The translations under genes and the position numbers were made by a program. From Chara braunii (lineage: Eukaryota; Streptophyta; Charophyceae; Charales; Characeae): DNA of 26,788 bases. Location: the NCBI GenBank assembly GCA_003427395.1, contig BFEA01000043.1, forward strand, positions 3,484,197-3,510,984. The letters are read 5' to 3'. Under the pieces are notes generated by a model. That model made no database searches. It worked only from the letters and a program-made list of their open reading frames with translations, and had not been told where the DNA came from. Below, piece after piece: positions 8,318 through 17,955 of the stretch; position 1 is the first letter of the stretch, and each line of letters starts with the position of its first letter.

Positions 8318-9920
8318 ATGGCATCTGTAGCAGATTGGAAGCTGCAAATGGACGCTGCCCCTGAGGCAGAGAAAGCGCAGTACCGATTCTTCTATGAGAA
8401 AGCATTGAAGAGGGAGGAGGAAGAGAAAGAGAAGGAGAGGGAGGAGAAGTGAAAGGCTCATGAAGCCCTTTTCTGTACCTTGCCTCCCCTAACCGATGCG
8501 GAGGTGGAAGAGAAAACCGTTCCACTCCTCCGGGCTTTGGTGGATGTCCGGACTGTCGAGGACCGCACTGGCCAACTCGCCAAAGTGTTCGATGAACTTA
8601 AGAAGTTGCGCGAGGACATGGCCCTGATGGCGCAGCAGCACCGTGAACAGCTGCAACAGTTTACTAATGTGCAGCCAGCTCAAAGCATCCTTCCGTCTAC
8701 CTACCCTGCTTCTAGTGCTGCGTGTCAGTCTGTTTTTGCCCCTCTAAATGTGTCTTCTTCTACTTTTTCTTCTTCTTTGAGTGTGGCCAACAGCCTATCC
8801 AGATTCTGCAGCAGGTCCAGATCTCGCTGCTGCTGCTGCTGCTGCAACAGCAAGTAGCAGTGCTGGGCATTCTGGAACTGTTGCAGTCCCGAGTCCGGAC
8901 CCAGCAGCCGCTGGTCCAAGCTGCAGCTTTTCCTATATGGATAGAAAGGCGGCCCAGATTCTGTCTAAGTATGACGGAAAGGACGACATCGAATCTTGGA
9001 TCAGCTCCATGCGATCCTACTTCGATGTGTTGGGGACACTCCCAGTTACCCAGTCGTCGGTCCTAGGGACCAATGTGGAACCCGCCGTGAGAGGATTCTT
9101 GGAAATCCAAGTTGTACAAGCAGGCTATAAAAGGATAGACCTGAACAAATGGTTGAAGGTTACGCCCGTAGCCACACTCGAAGAGCTCTTGATCAAACAG
9201 TATGNTGATCCACATGCTGCAGCCNAGGCTAGACTNAAGCTTGACAAGCTCAAGCACAGCAAGTGGACCGGCACCATGCACAGCCTGCAGCAGTATGTTA
9301 GTAAACTCTTTGCTACTCCGGATCTGGAGATGACTGCGCAGTCCTGTCTGGATGTGATAAAAGGTACGGTCCCCTCTACTATAAAAGATCGCCTAGGGCT
9401 CGAACTCAGCGCATATACAGATTGGCTTACCCTCATGCAGGACTTAGTCAAGCTGGAGGCACAAGACCTCCCGGGTGAATCAAGTGGCAAAAAGACCATC
9501 GACCGCAAACGGTTTCCAGGCAGCAACCGTTTTGAGGCTGACGAGGAGACCCTCGTGGAGGAATCTTCTCTTGATGACGATCAAGAGCAAGACTGCGGGG
9601 CATCTTGCTCTTTGTCAGCCCATGAGTCTAAGTATGTGAACGACGATGAATCTATGAACGCCTTCACAAAGAATGCCTTTAAAAGTAAGGGACCAAGGAC
9701 CACAATGAAGAACAATACTAACACCATTCTTCTTCCCAAGGGAGCGAAAATTCCACCCAAACCGGAAGATCCTGCCACCAAACCATGGGTAGATCTCCGG
9801 ATTAGTGAAAGTGAGTGGAAACACAGGGTGAAGAAAGGGGTTTGCCTGCATTGCACCAAACCGGGACACTCAGTCCAACAATGTTTCAGATTGCAGCAGG
9901 GAAACCAGCAACGGGGGTAG
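8318..9920 (+). pseudogene. gag: gag polyprotein (capsid-nucleocapsid), disrupted
   Basis: The likely start is the ATG at 8318 (MASVADWKLQMDAAPEAEKA), which opens a charged N-terminal region. An in-frame TGA at 8450-8452 interrupts it. The same frame continues with a coiled-coil-like segment (VDVRTVEDRTGQLAKVFDEL) to the serine-rich region near 8780. There the coding frame shifts, and it then runs to the TAG at 9918. The second part holds the retrotransposon gag/capsid region (from about 8940, ILSKYDGKDDIESWISSMRS) and ends in a nucleocapsid zinc knuckle CLHCTKPGHSVQQC (CX2CX4HX4C) near 9842-9884. Three N bases lie at 9205-9236. The product would assemble the virus-like particle and bind the element's RNA. 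It overlaps the pol frame through a candidate -1 frameshift site at 9899. Confidence 0.88.
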
Positions 9921-9957
9921 AGACATCATCAGCGCACTCTACAGATGGAGAGGCTGA
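9899..9957 (+). promoter_or_regulatory. Candidate programmed -1 ribosomal frameshift signal (gag-pol)
   Basis: GGGAAAC at 9899-9905 is a canonical X-XXY-YYZ slippery heptamer. It sits in the correct phase of the gag frame (G GGA AAC), 12 bases before the gag stop TAG at 9918. A -1 slip leads exactly into the frame that stays open to 10159. Downstream, GTAGAG (9917-9922) can pair with CTCTAC (9937-9942). TCAGC in the loop (9929-9933) can pair with GCTGA (9953-9957), which would make an H-type pseudoknot. The 11-base spacer is a little longer than usual. The same heptamer serves gag-pro frameshifting in simian type D retroviruses. Function here is inferred. Confidence 0.55.
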
Positions 9958-10502
9958 ACATGTAAGTACAGATCCTTCTCTGGATTCTGATCCCACTCAA
10001 CAAACCTCTCCTGAAACCCCATCTGATGTTGATTCCAAGGCTGAGAAGATACACATCCTATACAAGGAGCCTTGGGTAGAGTCAGAAGAAATTGACTTCC
10101 ATGCTTTGTTGACGCGCTGGGCTCATATGAAGCAAGAACGCTCGCAAGGGCTCATATGAAGCAAGAACGCGCGCAAAGGCTCATATGACGCAAGAACGCG
10201 CGCAAGGAAGAACGAAGTTGATCTTCTTCAAACTCTACATTAATGGCCATTACATCCGTGCGTTGGCTGATTGTGGTGCAACCGCCAACTACTTCTCACC
10301 GCACGGCATTCGTAAGGCACGCTTGGGGATGAAGCAAGTGACCTTGCAAAATCCTTGCCGGACCCAAGTGGGCAACCAAGAGGTTGTCACATCTACGCAT
10401 GCAGTCAAAGGTGTGCGCACTACCTTTGACGCTGACCACACGATCACACATGAGTTGAACTTCTATGTCCTTGATTAGTGCCCCTTCGACGCGGTTATTG
10501 GC
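9906..10502 (+). pseudogene. pol: pol: linker and aspartic protease, disrupted
   Basis: The frame entered by a -1 slip at 9899 runs through an acidic, threonine/serine-rich linker to 10159. The 29-bp triplication then shifts the frame, and the protease continues from about 10179. The catalytic motif is ALADCGATANYF near 10262 (the Asp of the D-S/T/C-G-A type, here DCGAT). The C-terminal hydrophobic motif FDAVIGLGWL lies near 10489. An in-frame TAG at 10476-10478 cuts between these two motifs. The CAG-to-TAG change is consistent with C-to-T mutation. The enzyme would mature Gag and Pol in the particle. Confidence 0.82.
10121..10207 (+). repeat. 29-bp triplication in the gag-pol linker
   Basis: GCTCATATGA begins at 10121, 10150 and 10179, giving three near-identical 29-bp units. 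Each encodes AHMKQERSQG or AHMTQERAQG, but in different frames, because 29 is not a multiple of three. The first copy is in the frame entered from gag and the third is in the protease frame. The two extra copies (58 bp) therefore account for the frame break. Confidence 0.9.
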
Positions 10503-12452
10503 TTGGGCTGGTTGCAGGTCCAATGTGAAAGAACCACGTGGAAGGACTCACAATTCATGGTCAAAGATGCCATGGGAATCGAACGTCCAGTCCTCTTGGA
10601 TGAGCCGCGCGAGTCCCAAGGAACTTTTCTCAATGCGATGCAATTCTGCAAAAAGTGGCGCAGACGCAAAGTTGATGAGCAAATGTATATAGCCTTTGTT
10701 AGGCCTGCTCATGTGCCTTCTATTTTTGTTGTACATAATGATTCGACTTTGCATGTTGTTTCTACTTCTGAGGCAACTACTTCTACCTCTACTAAATCTA
10801 CTTCTAGTCCAAATGACTCCACTTCCAACTCTGTTGTGTTGGCTGCACCTATGCAATTTGGTATGCTTGCACCCGAGAGTGATGATCCACCTCCGGAGAT
10901 CCCATCAGAAATTTGCAACCTTCTCAACCGATTTCCAGAAGTCTTGGCCGAACCGCATGGAGTCCCCGTGCGTCCGGTCCGACACAAGATCGAGTTGATT
11001 GAAGGTAGCACTCCTCCAAAGGGTTGTTTCTATCGGATGAGCTCAGGCGAATTGGAAGAGTTGCGAAGGCAGATTGATGATATGATTGGGAAGGGATGGA
11101 TCAAACCAAGTGAGTCTGAGTTTGGTGCACCGGTTCTGTTTGTCCCTAAGAAAAGAGGCCAACTACGGATGTGTATTGACTACCGCGGATTGAATCGAAT
11201 CACAAGAAAGAATGCATATCCTTTGCCACGTATCGATGATCTGCTTGATGCTGCAGGTGGATGCAAAGTCTTCAGCAAGATCGATCTCAAGTCTGGCTAC
11301 CACCAGATTGAAGTCGATCCTGCAGACCAGCATAAAACTGCATTCAAAACTCGCGATAGGCTGTACGAGTTTACAGTCATGCCCTTCGGTCTCACGAATG
11401 CGCCATCCACCTTTCAAAGTATCATGGATAAGGTATTTCGCAATCAGATCAACCGATTTGTTGTTGTATATCTGGATGACATACTAATCTTCAGCAAATC
11501 GATGGAGGAGCATATGAGACACCTTGAGGAAGTGATGCAGGTCCTCAAGGACACGCAGCTCCATCTCAACTTGGAGAAATCTGAGTTAGGGAGGGACAAC
11601 GTCATCTACCTTGGACATCGGTTGTCTGCTGCAGGCCTAGAGCCCGAGGCAACCAAAGTTGAGGTCATCCGAAAATGGCCTCAACCTGCGAATGTCCGCG
11701 AGTTGCGTTCTTTTCTTGGTCTTGCGTTGTACTACCGTAAGTTTGTGCCCAAATTCTCTATCATCGCCCGTCCGCTGTCTAGACTAACAAGCAAGAATGT
11801 GTCCTACATATGGGATGAGGAATGCACGACAACCTTCAACGCCTTGAAGGAGGCTTTGGTGACTCATGCGGTGCTCCGCATTGCGGATCCCAAGCTTACG
11901 TTCGTAGTAACTACGGATGCAAGTTTGTATGGGATTGGTGCAGTGCTGCAGCAAGACGATGGTGATGGCCTACGTCCGCTTGAATACTACAGCAAACGCA
12001 TGCCCAGTCACAAGGTAGCTGCTTCCACTTACATACGAGAGCTCTATGCCTTGAGAGAGGCACTGGATCATTGGAAACACTACCTCTTGGGTCGCCATTT
12101 CAAAGTGTTCTCAGATCACGAGACTTTGAAATGGATTCAGACACAGATTAATCCCTCAACCACATTGACCCGCTGGCTGCATGAGATTGATGTGTATGAT
12201 TTTGAGATTAAGCACAAGAAAGGCTGTTACAATCGAGTTGCGGATGCTTTGCCTCGCCACCCTGAGTACATGACTTGCCTTGTGGGTTCCTACGATCTTC
12301 GTGAAAATTTGAAGGAGGAACTCATTGACCATACTGCCAAGGATTCGGAACTCAGTCCCATCCTTGAGCAGATTCGGGCTGACCCTAGCAGTCAGCCTGA
12401 TTTCCATGAATGTAAGGGCCTTCTCTTCCGACGCTACGGGAAGCGTGACTGA
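10503..12452 (+). pseudogene. pol: pol: reverse transcriptase and RNase H
   Basis: This is the longest intact pol segment (about 650 codons), in the same frame as the protease. The reverse transcriptase begins near 10970. It has LRMCIDYRGLNRIT, FSKIDLKSGYHQI (motif A), MPFGLTNAPSTFQ (motif B) and the catalytic YLDD at 11469-11480. A thumb/connection region follows, with LRSFLGLALYYRKFVPKFS. RNase H has the expected acidic positions in VVTTDASLYGIGAVLQ, YIRELYALREAL and VFSDHETLKW, and ends in NRVADALPRHP, where most relatives have ALSRHP. The frame stops at a TGA (12450-12452) in mid-polyprotein; integrase continues in the same frame after it. The annotated left limit is where the frame reopens after the TAG, not a true start. 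Confidence 0.95.
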
Positions 12453-12782
12453 TTGTGTGTGCCCAACCATGAGCCGATCATGACTCACTTCTTGGATTTG
12501 GCTCATGGTCGGAGTGGACATTTCGGTGTTGAGAAGACATACGGGAATCTGTTGGAAAAGTTTGTGTGGCCTGGAATGAAAAGAATGGCACAAAGGTTTG
12601 TGGCTGAGTGTGAAGTCTGCCAACGCATCAAACCGTCTCGGCAGAAGCCCTATGGGCTGCTGCACCCTCTTCCTATCCCTGATGGTACGGGTGAGTCTGT
12701 TTCCATTGACTTCACGGACATGGGGAAGAAGAGCAGAAACGGTTATTCACAAGTAATGGTGATCGTTGATCGTTTCTCGAAA
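12453..12782 (+). pseudogene. pol: pol: integrase zinc-binding domain and start of catalytic core
   Basis: It is in frame with RT-RNase H, after the single TGA. The HHCC zinc domain is visible as DLAHGRSGHFGVEKTYGNLL, then WPGMKRMAQRF, then CEVCQRIKPS. The catalytic core begins with VSIDFTDMGKK (first catalytic Asp) and reaches VIVDRFSK at the edge of the N gap. It would insert the element's DNA, and its second catalytic Asp should fall in the gap. Confidence 0.88.
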
Positions 12783-12852
12783 NNNNNNNNNNNNNNNNNN
12801 NNNNNNNNNNNNNNNNNNNNNNNNNNNNNNNNNNNNNNNNNNNNNNNNNNNN
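12783..12852. other. Assembly gap of 70 N
   Basis: Seventy unknown bases interrupt the integrase core. Integrases of this family usually have roughly 45 or more residues (about 135 bp) between DRFSK and the FTS segment that resumes after the gap. The reading frame on the right also does not match a 70-bp gap. The stated length is therefore probably nominal, or the copy has a deletion. Confidence 0.95.
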
Positions 12853-13792
12853 AGATTTCACCTCCCAGACCTACGACATGAAACTCAAGATGACGTCTGG
12901 TCGACATCCCGAAGCCAATGGACTGGCCGAGGAGATCAACCAGACCGCGATCCAACTTCTCCGGGCCCTAATTGTACCTGATCAGAACTCTTGGGATGAG
13001 GAGTTGCCGATTGTGCAGGGGTTGTACAACAACTCCATCCACTCTTCCACCGGGATGACGCCTAACCGGCTGCATCTTGGATGGAAAATCCGCAATCCTC
13101 TATCTTATCTGTTCCCTGAACAGCCACCTGGCCTAACACCTGGCCAGCCAGGCTACAGCGCTAAGTTTGATCGCCTGCTCAAAGTTGTTGTCGCAGCTAT
13201 GGAAAGGCGACGCAGTGTCATGATTAAACATGCTAACAAAAAGCGCCAGCCTGCACCTTTCATAGTGGGAAGTTATGTCTGGGTCAAAATGTCTGAGTTT
13301 TCTGAAGAAGAAGGTGTATCACGAAAGCTTCTTCCTCAATACTACGGTCCGTGGAAGGTGTTCAACCAGATAGGGAGTGATTCCTTTGGCCCTTCGTATA
13401 CGATCGATGTGCCTGCTCATCTGCGCACATATCCAGTCTTTCACGCATCGAAGTTGTTTCCGTATGAATCACCTGAAACTTTCAAGTATCGAGAATCGAT
13501 GATTCCCCGCGCAATCAACGGCGGTCACGAGATTGATAGGATTGTCGAGCACAATGGGAAGGGAAGAAACAGACAGTACAAAGTCCATTTTCTGTACCAC
13601 CCGTTGGATGATTTTTACTGTATTGCTAAGAAGGACATATTGCAGAGTGCACCGCGCGTCGTTAACGCCTATGGACGACTGATAAGTTCTGAACAACAAC
13701 CAAAATTCACTGCTATCCTGACTCCTACGGAACACACCCGATCTCTCTTTGCTATCTACGCCTACGATGCATTGTGCAAGGACTCTGATTGA
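12853..13792 (+). pseudogene. pol: pol: integrase C-terminal half and chromodomain
   Basis: After the gap, coding resumes with DFTSQTYDMKLKMTSGRHP and EANGLAEEINQT, which carries the catalytic Glu of the DDE triad. A GPY/F-type region follows: SRKLLPQYYGPWKVFNQIG, then PVFHASKLFPY. A chromodomain-like tail begins at 13529 (EIDRIVEHNGKGRNRQYKVH, then LYHPLDDFYCIAKKDIL). The frame ends at TGA 13790-13792, shortly before the polypurine tract. Chromodomains on chromovirus integrases steer insertion toward particular chromatin. The segment corresponding to the aromatic TWEP motif is FYCIAKKD here, so histone binding may differ. No lesion is seen in this half. Confidence 0.9.
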
Positions 13793-13820
13793 GTTACTCG
13801 CTCGAAGGGACCTCGCTCTT

Positions 13821-13833
13821 GAGGGGGGGGTAG
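13821..13833 (+). other. Polypurine tract
   Basis: GAGGGGGGGG followed by TAG lies directly before the 3' LTR start. This is the expected plus-strand primer site for reverse transcription. Confidence 0.85.
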
Positions 13834-15184
13834 TGTAATGACCCGTCAAAACACAGACTGAGAACACTGCTGATTTCTGAAGTTTTGCCGATAAAATGGA
13901 TGCCTTGCTGAGATTCCCGCATTCTGCTGTGTTTTCTAAGTCTGTCTGTGTGTGCGTGCTTGTGACCTGCGTGCCTGTCTGAGTGCTTGTCGGTATAAGT
14001 GTGTGTGTGACCCGCAAGGGTACTTGCTTGTTTGGCAGGCCCGTAGGGCCGGTACTTACCTGTGGTCGTGGCATTGAGGGTTGTAGCAGGGAAAAACACT
14101 CAAGTGGCGAAGCTAGCAGCCCCGCGGCCCTTGGGGTAGCGGAAAAACACTCAAGTGGGCCGGTAGGCCGATACTGCACCCCACTGCAGTTGGCGTGAGA
14201 GGGTACTGGAGGCCGAGCAGAAAAAGACAAAGCTGGCATTTTTAGAGTCGAGTAGCGGTAGGGTAGGTCTAGGCCGGTACCAGTCCAACCAGTCTGAGTC
14301 TAGAGCCTGTACGGGTAATATCAGGGTCTGCAATGATGTTTCCCTCCGAAACGGAGGAAGTACCAGTTTCTTGGAGAGGCCGAGCGGCCTGGAAGTCACC
14401 GCCCAGGAGGCAAGTAGGCCGCTATATCAAGAGGCCGGGCGGAGAGCCTAGCCTCATTCTTCAGTGTGCAAGTTTGGCGACACGCTGCTGGAGCGCTGGC
14501 TGGAGTGGCGCTGGGTACTACAGCGCTGCTGGGAGGAAGAAGCCGGGAGCTTCCACCTTGGCTATGGTGGAGCTCTACCGGTAGGAGGAGGGAGAAGGGG
14601 ACCAAGGAGGAGAGTGGCGAGGCACTTACCTGGCTATGGTAGACACAATCTTCATCTCCTTGCTAGGCGCTGCATCAGGAAGGCCCCCGTTGGGGTAGTG
14701 CCGCATCAAGGAAGCTCGGGACAGAGTCAGCGGCATAGCTGCATGGTGATGACCTTGAAGTGGGGCAGCGGCATAGCTTCTTTGGGTTGTCCTTTGGACA
14801 GGAGGCAAAGGCCTCAGTAGTCCGCCGTAGCTCGGCCTGTATGTAGAGGAAGAAGAAGGGTGGCCATGGCTATGGTGGACTGAGTGTTGTGCCTGCAGTA
14901 GAAGTGGGATTCGGACATTGATTCTGGTTCANTCATTCAACATTATTATTGTTATTTCTTGTTTGAATAAGAGGGGAGGAGATAAGGAGGAAGGGATTGG
15001 TTGGCGAAGAAGAAGAGCCTTGACATTGGTCTATGCTGGAGTACATCATCATCTTCTTCTTTCTCACTTCTTCTTCTTCTTCTTTCCCTCTCTTTCCTCT
15101 CAATTTCATTCATTTCTTTTTGCAATTGGATGGCATTGTACTTTCAGATGAATGTATACTTCGAAATTGACCAGGATCGTAACA
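13834..15184 (+). repeat. 3' long terminal repeat
   Basis: It starts TGTAATGACCCGTC and ends GGATCGTAACA, and is 1351 bp. It pairs with the LTR at 5483-6829. Its inner block 13889-14077 is GT-rich (TGTGTGTGCGTGCTTGTG) and unrelated to the corresponding block of the 5' LTR. It lacks the short inverted-repeat element found there. Confidence 0.95.
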
Positions 15185-15188
15185 GTGT
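15185..15188. repeat. Target-site duplication, right copy (GTGT)
   Basis: It matches 5479-5482 and is followed at once by LINE ORF2 coding sequence on the minus strand. Confidence 0.8.
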
Positions 15189-17910
15189 CCTAACTTTTCG
15201 AAGAGTATATGAGTTCAGGGTCTCTTCTTGAGGATCAATGTTGTGGATTGTTAGGGTTTTGGGGTTGGTCCGATCTATTGGAAAGGAGGTGAAGACTCCT
15301 GCAAAGTTTGATCCAGGAGATCTGCGTTAAAATTGGTAGGCTCTCTGTGGTAACGTTTCCTGGATCAGAACTCCCCACTCCCCTGATTTCCAAGAGAAGT
15401 CCTTCAACAGGTCCTTCCAGCTGACCAGAATGCTGTTGATTATTGTTGCCATACTCTCATCTCGGTGGTGACAGCCCTTTAGGCGTGTTCTCAACTGTTC
15501 CTCACAGATCTAATCTTTCCCTTCTTCATCCCAAATGTGACTGACACCCCAGACCCCATGTCTGATCCAAGAGAGCCATCGATGCCCATTTGTAAGTGAC
15601 AGTGGGTGCCTATCATCTTTTTCCAATTGATCTTCATTTTTGAGGCCAGCCTGAAAGCTTTCATTGCCCTGACTAGTGTTTTTATGGAGGAGTCAGATGC
15701 CCTTATGAGAACTGTGAGGTCGTCTACAAACATTATCACTGTTGGGAATTGGATGTGGTGAGGGGTTCTGGTATTGAGGTCTGACAACCTTTGGATTGAG
15801 GGGTCTTTGCGTAGGAAGGAGGCGATCGCTTCCATAACAAAAACGAAGACCGGTGGGGCTAAAGGGTCTCCTTGACGGACCGACCGGGAGATCGGATAAC
15901 ATTCGGAAATAAGTCCATTCACTTGTACACATCCTGAAGCAAGACTTGGTCGTAGGCTTTCTCAAAATCGAAGAACAGGATAGTTGTATTCATCCTCTTC
16001 TCTTTGACTTTTCTTTTAGCCTCGTTAAGAGTTAAGACATTGTCTAGTATATATCTGCCCAGGATAAAACCAGCTTGATCTATGTGAAAGCATTTATCTG
16101 TGAGGTCCAATATGAACCCTAATGCTTTCGCCAAAATTTTGTAGGGGAGGGTAAGAAGGGAGATTGGCTTATAGTTACGAATGTCCTCCAGATCCCCCTT
16201 CTTATACAGTAGGGTCACCACACTGCTACTCAAAAATTCTCCCATCCCCCGTTTATCCCAGTTGTTCTTATAAAACCGAAGAAGGTCATTGCCCATTATG
16301 GGCCAGAACGTTTCCCATAATTCCTTGGTAAGACCATCGATCCCTGGGGATTTGCCGTTTTTCATGTTGTGGACAACGAATTTCAATTCCTCTAGCGTAA
16401 TAGGTTTGTCTAGCGCTGCCGCCTGTTCCACTGAGATTGTCTTGTCTAGGTACTATAGCAATCTGGTTCTTGCCTCTGTCATGGCTATAGAGGCGGGTGA
16501 GGCAGTTTTCGTCTGGTACAGTTCTTGATAGAAACCTCTAGCTATTTCCAGCATCCCTTCACTGTCTGTCCTTATGGCTTGTTCGCTTGACAATTCCTTT
16601 AGCCCTTCAATTGAGCTCGTTGTGCTGTTGGCTTTTATTCTCGAGAAAAAAATGTTTAGTCATTGATTCGTTTAACTCATATTCCGTCATTCTTGCTCTG
16701 AGTTGTAGGCCTTTCAATTCCCATTGTCTCCATACTGCCAATTCTTCCCTTGCCCACTCGAGGGTTGTTGAATATAGGATTGAGGAAGGGTCGATTATCA
16801 AGTTGTTCTCTGCAATCTTTAGTGCTATCTCCAGAGCCTGTTTTCTCTGTCTTCGGTCATTGGCCAGTTTTTGGGATAGCCGAGCCACTGTTTGAGACAG
16901 TAAGAGGTAGCTCTTTTGGAACCATTCCCATTTATCCTGTCCTCCTAAGAATGTGCTCCTCGAGTTTTGCCAACATTCATGTACACTACCGTGGAAGACC
17001 TGACCGAGAAGGAGGGAATTGTTCAACTTGTGGAAGCTTGCTCCTCTCGTAATGTATTGCTATAGTTGAGAATTATCTCTACCGGTTTGTGATCTAATCC
17101 GGACTATGCGGACAGGGCCAGATTGTCAGCCTCCTTGATGGTTCCCATTAGAGATTCTGAGACAAGGAAGTAGTCAATGCGGGAGAAAGTCGTGTGATGA
17201 GCGTGGTTTTTCTTTACCAGCAAGAATGCTTTTCTTTCCAGGTGTAACGTACGGAAAGGGTCCGCCAGGTTGTGATCCATCATCAGCTTAAGGACTGGAA
17301 TTGCTTCTTGTGAAGCTTGAGTCGAGGTTGCTCGAGAGATTCTGTCGTAAGTCGGGTCCAGAGTTGCGTTCCAGTCTCCTGCTAAGATGCAGGGTGAGAA
17401 AGGTGTTACCAGACTTCCCACCGTGGACAAAAATTCCGATCTATCTGATGAGTTATTGGGTGCATACACATTGATGATTCTAACTTTTTCTTCTTTTTAT
17501 TTAAGATCCATCATGCACCATCTCCCTGTTTCATTATCAGCATTCATTCCTTGAATTGTGCCTGCTATGAAGAAGCGTGAGGATTGGGGTATTAGGATAG
17601 TCGTGCCTTTCGTGCTTGAGTTGTTGTCAGAGACCCAAATATCGTCTTTAATTCCTCCTAGTTTTCTTGTGAAGAATTTCTTGATTTTATTATGATCCTC
17701 TGAACTAGTCAGATGTGTTTCTTGCAAGAAGATTATGTCTGCTGGTTTCCCTGTGTAATCCCTCGAGCCTCTAATTATGTCATTTAGTTTGTCTTCCTTT
17801 GAGATTATGTTTCCCAAGTCATTAACGTTCCAGCTCCGGATAATGATGCCTTGATTTTTCCAGTTCACCTTTGCGCCCTTCTCATTGGCTTCTCTTCTCA
17901 ATACGTCCAT
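15189..17910 (-). pseudogene. LINE ORF2: AP endonuclease and reverse transcriptase, disrupted
   Basis: The likely start is the ATG at 17910 (MDVLRREANEKGAKV), 46 bp after ORF1. The endonuclease shows SWNVNDLG, FLQETHL, YAPN, LAGDWNATLDP and SRIDYFLVS, then DHKPVEI after a stop at 17104. A TAA at 17497 interrupts it. A helical linker follows at 16607-17026 in another frame. The reverse transcriptase (15491-16431) has NGKSPGIDGLTKELW, VVTLLYKKGDLEDIRNYKPI, QAGFILGRYILDN, FFDFEKAYDQ (motif A), RSVRQGDPLAP (motif B) and FVDD (motif C, usually FADD or YADD). Between motifs A and B, near 15920, roughly 40 residues normally present are missing. Coding continues to 15189 (for example ILVSWKDLLKDFSWKSGEW) with further breaks, and then meets the Gypsy insertion. 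Confidence 0.88.
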
Positions 17911-17955
17911 GGGCTAGACTATCAGATGAGTCTAGAAGGAAGCATGAAGCTAAGT

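Larger units (their letters stand above)
5483..15184 (+). mobile_element. Ty3/Gypsy chromovirus-type LTR retrotransposon
   Basis: A structurally complete element of about 9.7 kb. In order it has a 5' LTR, a PBS for initiator tRNA-Met, a long leader, gag with a CCHC knuckle, protease, reverse transcriptase with YLDD, RNase H, integrase with a zinc domain, a C-terminal chromodomain, a polypurine tract and a 3' LTR. The PR-RT-RH-IN order defines Ty3/Gypsy (Metaviridae), and the chromodomain places it among chromoviruses. Lesions make it non-autonomous: stops at 8450, 10476 and 12450, a frameshift near 8790 and a frame-breaking triplication at 10121. Outside one exchanged block the LTRs differ by only about 20 substitutions by eye, so the insertion is fairly young. 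It lies inside a LINE. Confidence 0.95.

Noticed and set aside
9611-9869. Minus-strand ORFs across gag
   Set aside because: They are antisense shadows of the gag frame without independent motifs.
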